NCBI GenBank assembly: GCA_037892935.1
Contig: JAYXKI010000017.1
Span: 248,001-312,000, forward strand
DNA from: Phlebopus portentosus
Taxonomy: Eukaryota > Basidiomycota > Agaricomycetes > Boletales > Boletinellaceae
Reading direction: 5' to 3'
DNA length: 64,000 bases
Shown here: positions 34,724 through 45,321 of the stretch, piece after piece
How the letters are laid out: every line of letters begins with the position of its first letter
Numbering within the stretch: the stretch's first letter is position 1
The notes under the pieces: generated by a model
The model's database searches: none
What the model saw: only the letters and a program-made list of their open reading frames with translations
What the model was told of the DNA's origin: nothing
Position numbers and translations under genes: made by a program

Positions 34724-37297
34724 TCATATATAGTCCGCAAATACCTGGAGTCTGGTAGCAATTCTTGGCGGGAACCTGTATTTTGCAAGGCGGTCTCCGA
34801 AGATGCGAACGATGAGGGTTATGCCAGTCCGCAAACCTATAAGAAGTTCATTCAGCTCGATGCAGAAATCCCATTCCCTAAGGGACAAACCTTCCGATAA
34901 ACCTTCCACCCACTCGCTGGCTGCAGCCACCTCCTCCCTTAGCAGTATGAGCTCGGACCGCTTCTTAAAGCAAAACAGTGATTAGAGTCGTTTTTTCTCT
35001 AGTAAGTGGACGAGACTTACGGCGCTACTTGATTCTTTGGCACCCATGAAACGACTGAGTTCAGTCTGATACTCTTCTGTGGCCATGAGGAATGACACCA
35101 TGGCCTCAAGCACGCAAGGTATATCCCTCTGCACGTATCCGAGCAAATCCTCTTGAAGTGAATGGCCCACCATTTTGCTGAGCACTGACGACGCGCAGTT
35201 CCGGCAAGCGAAGATACATGAAAGAACGAGGACAACGCACCTTCGATGATCATAAGATCCAATTCTCTGTTAGGCAGTGCCTTGATTGCAGCTCTGTCCT
35301 TTCTTTCCCTGGTCCACCATTCGCGAACGTCATAGACGGGTAATAGAGACCAAGGTATTAGACTTGAAGCAGTCGATATACTGCTTTTCACAACCTTCAT
35401 GGTCGGTGTCGGTAAAGACAATTGGGTAGAAGGTAGGCGAGAACGTAACATCCTTGTCAAAGACTCAGACAGAGCAATGGAATCGCCAGTCGATCTAGCC
35501 AACGCTCCAGTGACAGGACTATCAGAAGCGAGTGTATCTGCAATGCGATCGATTGGCGTGACCTGCGAGATTTTGTAAATCTGTGCACGTATTACGGGGG
35601 TCTGTGGTTTCATTTCCGGTTGCTTTATAACAGGTGCCTGAGGAGCTGAACGGGATGTCAGTTACGATCTTGAATAGAAAAATTGTGATCTGACCTAGCG
35701 CAGGCGGTGGTGGATTACCGCGACGAAGGAAGAGTTGATAGTCAGCACCTAAGAGCGAGAGACTCCGTCGGACTAACGCCGACCACAGAGTAGGGCTGTG
35801 CTTTGTATCGTTATAGATAATAGCTCGCTTTGAAACCATCTGTTCTTCGTTGGAAGCGACTGAGCAAAGGTCCCGAAATGCATGTAACTAAAGTCCACAT
35901 ATACCACGGAGGTCAATAAACTAGATCACGACTGAAATCAGATTGTCGGACTAACCCGAAAGTATCCGTTGCCGCCATTGATGCCCGAAACAAGAATAAG
36001 CCCAGGATCCTTGAGAGCATGCGTCGCTACAATAGGCTAATTCAGGTATTCGAACTGCACAATCCTCTCTGCCAACATATTTTCACTTACGACAGAGAAA
36101 AGGGCGTCGAACAACGACGAAGGAACTTCCCACAAGACATGGCTAGTCAAGGCGAGGAAAAATGCGCGAGTGATCAGTCCGATGTGAGTCCATAAGAATG
36201 AAAGAGTGTATGTTGGACGAAGGAAGTGAGCCACAAATGGACTATGTTATTTCGGACGGTCAGTGTAGCATGAATAACAGGAGCATAAAATGATACAGAC
36301 CGTAAGAGGCTATGGATGACAGGAAGTCGATATAAGACGGGTAACATGATGGAACGCAATATGGCGAATATAACTAGTGAGCAAGCAGTCGATGTCGCTG
36401 AAAGCATGACCATTGAAAACAAGGAAGAAGACAGCAGAGGGAATGCTTGAACAAAGACCTGTTCAAAGGTCAGTGAAAGCGTAACATGAATGGGCAGAGA
36501 ACCCACGTTCTCTTGGCTGGACCAACGGATGCTAAAACGATTTTTGAGAATGTCGCGAAGCCAGTAGAATGAGGCGCAGGTCAGTTGAGATAGGAAGAGG
36601 AAACAAAGATTTCCATTGAGATGATACGAGTGTTTTCTGGATGGAATGACTAGCTCAGTTTTGAGAGCGTAAGTGAACAGGGATGATTCACTTACCGTGA
36701 ACCAGCCCAAATACCGAGCTTGGGATCACCCCTGCTGTACTTTTCAACTGACTGAGCCATCAAAGCTTGACATACTGTCAAGCAGGCGGAGGATGCTAGA
36801 GTGACTACCAGAGCATACTGATACGGACGTTCGGCGGCATTCCGGAATAGTGTCTGGCGAGGAGAGGGTAACGGAGAATATGTGGCTAGAAGCCATATTA
36901 CGCAAGTCAGACAACGTCCTGTGAATTTCAAGAGAACGAGTTCACCTTGAAGGTACATTTTTCGTAGTACAGCGATTGGAACGGAGGCAAGGGACAACCA
37001 GAGAATGGCAAAAAACAAGGTCAACGGAGAAAGCCAGCTCACGATTCCACCAAAGACACCCAAAGAACCGACGCCACCTTGCTGCCAGTAGGTCCATATG
37101 GCGGCTAGTAGCCAAGCAACGGCGGCGGACTCGGACAACACGTTGTAAACGAATCTTCGAGCAAGAACTGACTTGACCAGCGGTTCATATACAGCGCTTG
37201 CTAGCGGTATTGTCGGGCTGGAGCGCTTCGAGAGCGACGAAGATATCGCTGTCGCCATGTCCTGTGCGGGTCTGCTCTTCGATATGACATTGTTCAT
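34724..37297 (-). CDS. Nucleoporin Ndc1, nuclear pore membrane protein
   Basis: Ndc1 is an integral protein of the nuclear envelope that helps insert nuclear pores and spindle pole bodies. Several exons encode hydrophobic N-terminal membrane segments (for example AAVAWLLAAIWTYW, GIVSWLSPLTLFFAILWLSL, PYQYALVVTLASSACLTV). The family's soluble half follows, with GLILVSGINGGNGYFRLHAF, KRAIIYNDTKHSPTLWSALV and LGADYQLFLRRG. It ends LQVFADYI at 34724. ATG at 37297 (MNNVISKSRPAQ) is the first in a good position; ATG at 37258 is the alternative. It is divergent from PEX19, with 147 bp between starts, and its 3' end lies only about 160 bp from the Tnp2 gene. Confidence 0.88.
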
Positions 37298-37444
37298 GGC
37301 GGTAGCGTCGTCGGCGTTAACAATAATGGTGGTACCCGTTAAAGAGTCTGGCTCGCGTGGCTTCAGAGCAAGCAAACAAACAACGCGTCAACAGAGACTG
37401 ATCAGCGTGATTTACAATTATTTTATCATCTTATTTCCACAGTC
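37298..37444. promoter_or_regulatory. Divergent promoter NDC1/PEX19
   Basis: 147 bp between the two start codons, so both promoters must lie here or inside the 5' coding parts. An AT-rich patch (ATTATTTTATCATC, about 37418-37431) sits upstream of PEX19. Confidence 0.6.
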
Positions 37445-38633
37445 ATGTCACACAAGTCTGCAATGCAGGAGGAGGACGTCGACGACCTGGATGGTGCGAG
37501 CCATTTCGTCGAAAATGATTATCTAGTAATTCATTGTCTTGCAGATATTGTCGAGCAATTTCACCCGAGAAAGCATGCCTCTACGTCCAATGCACCTCCT
37601 CAGTCAACATCCAACCCTTCGAATGCCCCATCCTCTTCCAGATCCGAGTCAGAGCTTGAACCCGTTCCATTGGGCTCTAGGGACGGTCCCAATGGCCCAG
37701 CTTCACAACTTCCCGGTGACCTCGCAAAACAACTCACAGAAGGCATGGAATCTCTCATGCGCGAGTTAGCAGAGGCGCACCACGGTCCAGCTAATGAAGA
37801 AGAAAGAAAACGACAGGAAGCCTGGGAGAAAACGCTCATAGATGGCATGGACAACGTGGGGACGGACGAGCTACTGGACCGCAGCTCCAGGGCCAAGCCT
37901 TCCGAACTTCCTGGTTCGACGTCGGAAAAGACTGTCGATGAATTCCAATCCAGTATACTACAAGCAATGGAGAAACTTAAGGATAGTGATTCTACTCTAC
38001 ATGTAGGTTTCTTGTTTCCATCTCCCATGTAGAACGAAACTCATTTCCTTCAGACGGACGCGTCCTCTGCAGCTGCCGCTTCAGATGACCCTCTTGAAGC
38101 CCTCCTAAGCCAATTGAGCTCAGGGTTGGATGAATCGGGCGAAGACAACGGGGATTTACAGGATATGCTCGAAACTATGATGCAACAATTAATGAGCAAG
38201 GAGGTTCTGTATGAGCCATTGAAAGAGCTTCATGACAAGGTATGGAACGAGTTTTCTCTACCATTATATATTCATACGAGCGTACAAATAGTTCCCTGGC
38301 TACCTATCCGAAAACGAGCAGAACTTGTCGTCAGAGGATAAGACAAGATATCAAAATCAAATGACGCGCATCTCAGCGATAGTAAAGATCTTTGAAGACC
38401 CTTCTTATAAGGAGGACAACCAAGAGAAGGGCACTCAAATCGTCTCGCTTATGAATGAGGCGAGTCGACGAAGCCTCCCGCCCAGTCATTTCTATCGTGA
38501 ACTAACGCTCTGCAACTAATAGATGCAGTCCTTCGGTTCCCCACCTTCCGAAATAATGGGTCCATTACCACCTGGATTGGACCTGGGGTCCGATGGCGCC
38601 CCAAAACTACCGGATGGGTGTACCATAATGTAA
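37445..38633 (+). CDS. Pex19, peroxisomal membrane protein receptor
   Basis: Pex19 is the farnesylated cytosolic chaperone that carries membrane proteins to the peroxisome. Exons 37445-37493, 37545-38002, 38054-38239, 38292-38459 and 38523-38633 give 323 residues. The N-terminus has the acidic Pex3-binding type motif EEDVDDLDDIVEQF. The C-terminal half has the conserved helical domain (KQLTEGMESLMRELAE, DPLEALLSQLSSGLDE, DLQDMLETMMQQLMSKEVLY, QIVSLMNEMQSFGSPP). It ends CTIM, a CaaX farnesylation box. Intron 4 starts with GC (GCGAGT...TAG), and using GC-AG is the only way to keep NEMQSFG in frame. Confidence 0.97.
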
Positions 38634-38772
38634 CAATATCTGTATTCTATTCCATACCCACTTCTCCTTTTCCTGTGATTTCATCAAGACAACGCAGTTC
38701 AGGCTTGTAAATCTAGGAAGTTGGCCGTTTCCCCGGATTCTATCTATACAGTTTCTATATCATCGGAGACCT

Positions 38773-39641
38773 TCATAGACTAGCGAGGACCGCATCCGCT
38801 CCAGATACCGTCACACCGGGGGCAGATTCAACCTGGCGGTGATAAGCAGGTGTCCATAGCGCTGCGAGGGTTCGGGGTTGGACTCACTCCAATATATTCA
38901 ACCTTCAAGTCATTGATTATCAATGCATACCGAGCTGTACGGACTCCCAGCCCGCGTTCGCTGAGGTCTATGGAAAGGCCCAGCGATTTGGACCACTGCG
39001 CACCTGGGGATTGAAGGAGATTGAGATGACCGCGGTCAAATCTCGCAAAAGAGACTAACTTGTATCTGACAAGCAGAGTATCTGTGCATCATAACAGTCA
39101 GTTTTATCGATACCATGATTGAACTTGCTCGGTACCTTGTCCTGAACCCCTTCGACGCGTCCCCATCCACTCATCACGAAAGGATCATTTGCTGCGACGA
39201 CTGCTATGACATCGACACCCTTGGCTTTGAATTCATCATATTTCTTCAGGAATCCTGGAAGATGATTCACGTGGCAAGTTGGCTGGAAAACGGTTGACTT
39301 TGTTAATAAACGGATAAAAGTAGAAGGAGACGAGAAACTCACAGTGAAGGCGCCAGGGATCGAGAACAGTACCACCTTCTTGCCCTTCCAGTCATCAGTC
39401 TTCAACTGAATAGCTATATTAACAATCATGTCTCAGGCTTGCGCATCGCTATGAACATCGGTGACTCCTCACGGATTCCACAAGCGAGCTATAAGATAAA
39501 GAGACACGGTTAGTGCAGGGGGAAATGATCATCAAGATAAGCGTCCAATCTGACCCCATCCGCTAATTCCTGGGTATAGGGAACATATTGAAAGACTCCC
39601 TCTGGAATTTGATCACCAACTTTGACTGGAACTTCAGACAT
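38773..39641 (-). CDS. Type II peroxiredoxin (Ahp1/Prx5 family)
   Basis: Thiol peroxidase reducing hydroperoxides, cytosolic or peroxisomal. Exons (minus order) 39555-39641, 39473-39488, 39343-39413, 39136-39282, 39060-39081, 38888-39003 and 38773-38832 give 172 residues, the family size. Visible are VPVKVGDQIPEG, LACGIP, KKVVLFSIPGAFTPTCHVNHLP with the peroxidatic Cys61, DVIAVVAANDPFVMSGWG, and GLGVRTARYALIINDLKVEY. Exon 2 is only 16 nt (L-A-C-G-I and the first base of Pro) and is needed for the conserved LACGIP. No C-terminal SKL is present; it ends AVLASL. It is tail-to-tail with PEX19, 139 bp apart. Confidence 0.95.
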
Positions 39642-39834
39642 GTTAGTGTATTTGATAACTTATGTATCTTGTTGCGAAGCGGGCAGAGGCTGCTGCTGAT
39701 GATGGGGTAACAAGAACCGCGGAAAATCAATTCATGTTCACTTGTATGCAAACGGGTCGACGATCCCTTATGTAACCGGGGAATCGGATTAACCCTGTTC
39801 TAACTTCTAACTCTACTCTATAATTTTATGCACA

Positions 39835-41263
39835 TTAGATATCATCTTGCTTTGCCCCTCCTTTCAATAACTGTCCCTGTATTATGACCAGAAGAGCATA
39901 CAGCAACTCGATTCGCTGAAGTATCATCCCGTCAGGAATCCCAGTGCGCGTAGACTAAAGAAAGATACTACTTACAGGTGTCTCGACTCCAAGTTCCTTT
40001 GCCTTTCGCAAGACTTCGCCCACTATCACCTCGATTTCCATAGGTCGTCCTGTCTCACAGTCCAGGAGCATGCTAGCTTTATGCTTCGAATCTGGCTTGC
40101 GATGAAAGTTTCCTGTAGATTTGATCGTATCTTCGATGACAGACGAGGGAATTGCATCCTCGTCAAGGCCTATGGCCCTCCCGACAGCAAGATTCTCTAG
40201 CATGATCGCGTGAATGATCGGCACTGCAGTAGTTTCGACTCTTGGCTGTTGGAATATTGCCCTTAGAGGGTAACGGCTCAGCGTGGCAACAGATGAGAAT
40301 GCAAGGTTCCTATCTCACGTCAGAGCTAAGAAGTTGTCCCATGAAAAACAATCCCACCAGAAGTTTTTCCTGAATCGATGACGCTGTATCTCAGGAACGA
40401 GAGTAACCTCGCTCCCACCAGCGATGAGCATTCCGCCAAAATCATTAAGAAGCTCGATCTCTTCTGGTGTTTGAGATACATTCGTGAAATTCCCGTGCTT
40501 ATAAAGGCCCATGACAATCCTATCCTGCCGACAGAGGGGACACGTTCAGCTTGCCGAACCCGCCGTGTAAATAGCTGAACGAGAAACTCACCAAGACGTT
40601 ATGTTGGACTACATTATCACTTAGTAGATTTGTTCCAATGTGCAATGTACAGCTAAGAATCCGAGGCTTTCCATCTCTAACCAATTTCGAAGCAGCGTTG
40701 TAAAGGTCATTCTCGATTCCCAGACCGTTCTGAAAAAGAACATAAGCGGGTTGGGGATGCATGTATTTCGGCGATAGGAGCGGTGATAAGATGGAACTCG
40801 TAGGTGCTATTTCAGGAAGAGCCTTTGTAGCTAAGACGACGTATGAGTAAGGTCGGTCGAGAGCCTCCTGCACCGACGGGTACACTAGAACAGCCAGTCG
40901 GTTAACAGTGTTTTCCGGCATCAAGGACGGACTAGAGGCATACAGCGGTGCGGTCTCCAACTCGGAATGTCGCCATACTTATCACTCATAATATGCATCC
41001 CATCGCCTGGGGGGAGGTGTACTTCCATGAATACATGGAACGAGTAAACGATAAATCTCACCAACGCTTGATAGCTTCGTAGTTACTTCTCGCTACTGCG
41101 GTGACACGAGCTCTGCCGCTCCGTTCCAGAACATGCGCATCTTCGACGAATAGTGAACTAATTAATTTTCCTCAAGGCCTCAGTATGAAGGGAACAATTC
41201 ACATATGACGCCAATTGCACCAAATCCAACGAGCAAAACATCTGTCGCATCCGTGGCAGACAT
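39835..41263 (-). CDS. 2-dehydropantoate 2-reductase (ketopantoate reductase) family protein
   Basis: The family reduces ketopantoate to pantoate with NADPH for coenzyme A synthesis; fungi also carry paralogues of unknown substrate. The start at 41263 gives DVLLVGFGAIG, the Rossmann glycine motif, within 17 residues. Next come YSYVVLATKALPE, YVLFQNGLGIENDL, RILSCTLHIGTNLL, KNFWWDCF, NLAFSSVATLSRYPLRAI, and the C-terminal domain KASMLLDCETGRPMEIEVI. The last intron (GTAAGT...TTCAG, about 59 nt) joins GVETP to RIELLYALLVII. Reading through instead stops early at 39955. It has several short introns. Overall architecture is complete. Confidence 0.88.
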
Positions 41264-41826
41264 TACCGAGTATGATCTCACTGTATGAGACAAGCAGATT
41301 CGCTGGGAAGGTCTAATAAATCCACAAGATTGAGAGCGAAAGATAGGAGTGAACATTGTCGAGAGCCTGAGTGAAGAACATGCACTTATGTAAGAGTAGC
41401 GAAGATAAAGATGCCGATCAGCCCCTTATCCACTCCAATCGGTAATATAATCTTAGTTCGATGAAGGTACGGTGCGCAAAGAACGGTCTCTTGTACACAC
41501 AGACATATACGATACGAATCCGCGTATCCTCAAATCCATGCCATTAATACTATCCTTTGATGAAAGCCGATGTCACATAAACTTGCACACAAGAATGTAT
41601 CGAATCCCCGAGAGGTGGGCAATTCATGACTTGTCTCCTGCCTCGGACGCGGAATTCAATGTGGGCTTCTATTTTGGGTCGAGAAAATTCTTGCACCAAA
41701 AAGAGAACAGTTGTCGATTCCTCGTCACAGTGTCGACGAGTCGATGGTCCAACCGTCTTGGGGACGAATTCATACAAATCCATGCCGTAATTATTTTAGC
41801 AATGCACAGTATATGGCAGGGAAAAT
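41264..41826. other. Intergenic region, no gene seen
   Basis: It lies between the ketopantoate-reductase start and the NDUFA2 stop. Open frames on both strands overlap each other and lack known motifs. It presumably holds the reductase promoter and the NDUFA2 3' end. Confidence 0.5.
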
Positions 41827-42212
41827 CTATGATGCAAGGAGGTGTGCCATCTTTTGCTCGACCTCCTTGGCGGATAGGTTATCCAACTCGACGTGTTTTT
41901 CCACACCATACTCTGAAAGTGTGAGTTAGACGCGTGCGCAATGTAAATGAGAAATGAAAAAATACCAAAGCGAGCAAAGGCACGGGCAGGAGTCTTATGA
42001 GCCTCGCGGATTAGCACTGGTAGATGCGGGTTGTGTTGCTTCAATGAGGGATACGTAGCATGGATGAATTGCCTGTCGAACAAGATGACTTTGATGTCAC
42101 GAAAAAGATAGAAGCTCAGTCACCTTATTCCGGCAGATGCTGGGCTCGACTGGCAACACAAAAGACGAATTTCTCTGATGGACGGCGACAGAGCCTTTGC
42201 CAGTGATGCCAT
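41827..42212 (-). CDS. NADH dehydrogenase (complex I) subunit NDUFA2/B8
   Basis: Accessory subunit of mitochondrial complex I with a thioredoxin-like L51/S25/CI-B8 fold. Exons 42124-42212, 41966-42072 and 41827-41912 give 93 residues, normal for the family. Visible are IREIRLLCCQSSPASAGIRQ, then QFIHATYPSLKQHNPHLPVL, TPARAFARFEYGVEKHVEL and LDNLSAKEVEQ. The CC pair and the FEYG...E segment are conserved in the family. It shares a 198-bp divergent promoter with the RAX1-like gene. Confidence 0.95.
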
Positions 42213-42410
42213 GGCTGGACTGAAGCAACTGAGGGTTGGCCTACATCGTTGACCAGGCACAAGGTCGTGAGAACTAACTGCCAATTGGGTATTTCAGCAA
42301 CTGAACTGATAGTCTGGATCAATCCGTCACCGTCACTTTCCCTCACTCACTCACTCTCTCCTTTCTCTCCCTTCTCTCCTTCTCGTTGTCGCGCCCTGTA
42401 GGCCAGCGCC
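42213..42410. promoter_or_regulatory. Divergent promoter NDUFA2/RAX1-like with pyrimidine tract
   Basis: 198 bp between start codons. A CT-rich tract (about 42334-42385, CACTCACTCACTCTCTCC and following) lies just upstream of the RAX1-like start. Such tracts are common at fungal transcription starts. Confidence 0.6.
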
Positions 42411-43834
42411 ATGGACGGCGATAACTCTGGGAACAACAACGACGTGTTCGATGATGGACGCCGGAATCGCCTCCCGACTTTTCAAGAGGTTCTCTCCAGG
42501 AAAACTAGGCCGCCAGTCGACCTCTTCATGTTTTAGTGCGTCCTCGTTCTCTTCTTGATTTGATACCATCGCATCGTCCATGCGAGAGCAACTCGTCTGC
42601 CTTGACATCGCGCTGACCCGGCTTTGCTTGTTTTGTTTCCAGTTTATTCTTGCAGCGCGAGGGTTCCGAAGACATACTAGATTTTTGGCTCGACGTCCAG
42701 CAGCATGAGAATTTGTGTCGCGCTTATTTCAAGGACGTACGCAAGTCAGGCAGAACTATCAAGGAGGACTGGCCGCAATACTGGGACTACGCCCGCCGTC
42801 GGGGTTCCATTTATGGTACCGTCATCGGTGGCTTTAGTGGCAGCATGCGAGGTGGCGACCTCAATACGAAGCGTAGTACGGTCAGTACCGGTGGTGATGC
42901 CGAGCAGGAACGTTTTGGGGCAAGTGACGAGAAGCAACGCATCGGCGAGCGGAGCACGAGCCCTCGTTCGTTAACTCCTGCATTTAATGAGAAGGAGGTT
43001 CGGGCTGCGTCGCCTAACGACGGCCAGGATCCTCCACGCTCCTCCACGCCGTTCTCATTCTCTGGAAGAGCATCAGCACTGCATAAACGTGTTAGCAGAG
43101 CCCCCACAATCATTCCTCGGACTGCCGCCATCACTCGTATGGATCTCATAGCTTCCGCAGAGCGGATCTATTTTAGGTACCTGTCTCCCCCTGCGCATGC
43201 GTCCATGGTTGCCGATCCCTCTGTAAACCACGAAATATACCTCCCTCCTGCTTTAAGAATTCATTCGTTCGTTCTTTCATCCACCCGCGAGCCGAAAACG
43301 CAAGAGGAGCTTAACGCGCTCGCGCAGATTCCTGATATGTTTCATGCGCAAAAGGAGTATTGTTTCCGCGCGATGGAACAGGACGCCTATCCGCGATTCC
43401 TGCGAGCAAAAGCCTTCGGAAATCTTACTCCGGTCAGCGCCCTCGTTCGCCTTGTACTCGGATTGGTCATCCTGTGGATTGGCCTCGCGGTCGGCTTCTC
43501 TCTTATTTTCTTGGACACCAAACCCAAATCGAAACGATTCTTCGTAAGTCACTGCTTTGCTTTAGTCGTTGTTTATTAAATCTCATTGGTTTTCCAGCTC
43601 TTCCTACCGTTTACGCTCGCTATCCTTTTCTTAATAAGCCATCAATACGAACTCGACCCCATTCTTGTCTTCTTAGGCCAGTCGGAAACAACGCCGTTCC
43701 GTACTCTGCGAATTCGGGAGCCATACGTGAAGAAGCTCCTCCTTGGTCGGGCAATCTGGGTTACGCTGCTGGTTGCCGCGTGCGACGCCGCACTCACGCT
43801 CATATTCTGGGCAGTACCGGGCCATCGGCTGTAG
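42411..43834 (+). CDS. RAX1-like RGS-domain membrane protein
   Basis: Exons 42411-42535, 42643-43543 and 43598-43834 give 420 residues. The N-terminus resembles Rax1, a bud-site/polarity protein with an RGS-like domain: LPTFQEVLSRKTRPPVDLF, then YLFLQREGSEDILDFWLDVQ and HENLCRAYFKDVRKSGR (residues about 20-85). A long Ser/Arg-rich linker follows, then the second RGS half (DLIASAERIYFRYL, YCFRAMEQDAYPRFLRAKAF). Three membrane segments lie at residues about 305-330, 342-360 and 391-416. The domain order and C-terminal membrane anchor fit Rax1 better than soluble Sst2-type RGS proteins. Confidence 0.85.
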
Positions 43835-44266
43835 GACAAATAGGTTTGTTCTTTTTGGGTCTCGGCTCTTGACTCCCTTCGTTTCTCATTACCTTTGCCT
43901 TTCCTCTTTTTCCTTACAAGTTTACTCACATACCCATTTTACACCCTTTGACCTTGTTTTTTACGCAATGAAATAATACCTGCCTCTTGTATCCTCCCCC
44001 AAGTTCCATGATACATACTTGTCTTTCGCATGCGGTGTTGTACACTGCAGTCATGTCACGCTCGTCTCAAAAATGAAGACTGATTAGCTCGTTGAGCGTT
44101 ATAGTATTCACAAAAGGTGGCTAATGTACTGTACAGTACAGACTGCCAGCGGAAAGGAAACCGAAGTACTTTAGTTTATTGGTCACATAAGGCATGGAGA
44201 AGTAGGGCGGTTCTGGATTGAAGGAAGAGGTATACTATCAACGTTGCTTTTGTTCGGCGTTTATTG
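43835..44266. other. Convergent 3' region, no gene seen
   Basis: 3' ends of the RAX1-like and HMG genes. AT-rich; no RNA gene recognised. Confidence 0.5.
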
Positions 44267-45321
44267 TTATAGCTTTTTCCTTGTAGGACTATAGAGGTCG
44301 ACCTTTTGATAAGAATACTGCTCCGCTGGAAAATGTGAAAAAGAAATGCAACCGACCTGTTTCGCTTCGTCCGACAGGGCATTCCACGCCTGTCCGAGGT
44401 CCCTCACGAGCACATTGCCCTCATCGCGAGACGTAGGAACTGGCCTCTTCTGACGCTCCTCCAACGAGAACCTAGAAAGAGAATGACGCAACTAAAGCTC
44501 GCAGGAACTTTGGACTTACAAGATGTATCCATTCGTGAAGGGGTGGAGGCGTTTCAACTTTATCTTACCCTTCTCGGACCGGCGCCTTTGCAAACTGAAT
44601 TGAGTAAAAGGCAAGCAATGGAGAGGACAGAGCAACAGACCTATTGATTTCATTGATTATTTTAGGGTCGGTATTCTTGATATATTCCTCAAGACGTCTC
44701 TTGTAGTTTGCCGCTGCTGCTGCCGCTTGTTCAATATAGGGCTGTATGGGCGCTCTCGGTTATCATATACCCGTAGGAAATTCGGATGACCCAACTTGTT
44801 TCTCTTGTTCAGATAACGCCCTCCAGGATGCACCGACTTCTTTAGACCTGTAGGTAATATACTGTACAGGATTGGTTCCTTCAGGAATCTGTTCAGATTT
44901 GCATTGTTCGATAATGAAGAAGCCGTAGCTGCTAGCCGGCCTCTTAGGCGGTCTATCCCCAGGCCTGATTCGTACTGGTTGCCCTGTAAGGATATAACAT
45001 CAAAACAGATAAAATAGCAGAGACATCTAATAGCATACCCTTCTTCTTTGGCCTCGCTGCAGGCCTTAACGACTTTTTGGCTTTTTTCTTCTTACCGGCA
45101 GGTTTTTTCGCAGACTTTGTCGTTGCTTTCTTCTTTGCGGGTGCTTTCTTGGTTGATGCTTTCTTTTCTGATGCTGCAGCAGCACCTGCGCGCGCCCACG
45201 CGACACCTGAGACACTGAAGGAACGCGTTATCTGGGTCACTGGGACATGTCCTAAAACGAGTTTCGAGGCCGAAGAGGCACTACGCGCCAGAAGGCGCGT
45301 CGCAAGACGTGGAAAGAGCAT
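44267..45321 (-). CDS. Mitochondrial protein with two HMG boxes
   Basis: The first 40 residues (MLFPRLATRLLARSASSASK...RSFSVSGVAWARA) look like a mitochondrial targeting peptide. A Lys/Ala-rich stretch (KKASTKKAPAKKKATTKSAKK) comes next. HMG box 1 begins PPKRPASSYGFFIIEQ and includes SKEVGASWRALSEQEKQ. Box 2 begins KRLHPFTNGYILFSLEERQK and includes VRDLGQAWNALSDEAKQ. This is the layout of fungal mitochondrial DNA-packaging proteins (Abf2/TFAM type), though sequence identity is not claimed. It has at least three introns; exon 1 is 45039-45321. The final exon is read through to TAA at 44267, since the alternative 31-nt intron is too short. Confidence 0.85.

Noticed and set aside
35017..35613. 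198-codon minus frame as a separate gene
   Set aside because: It is an exon of NDC1 with read-through into the next intron.
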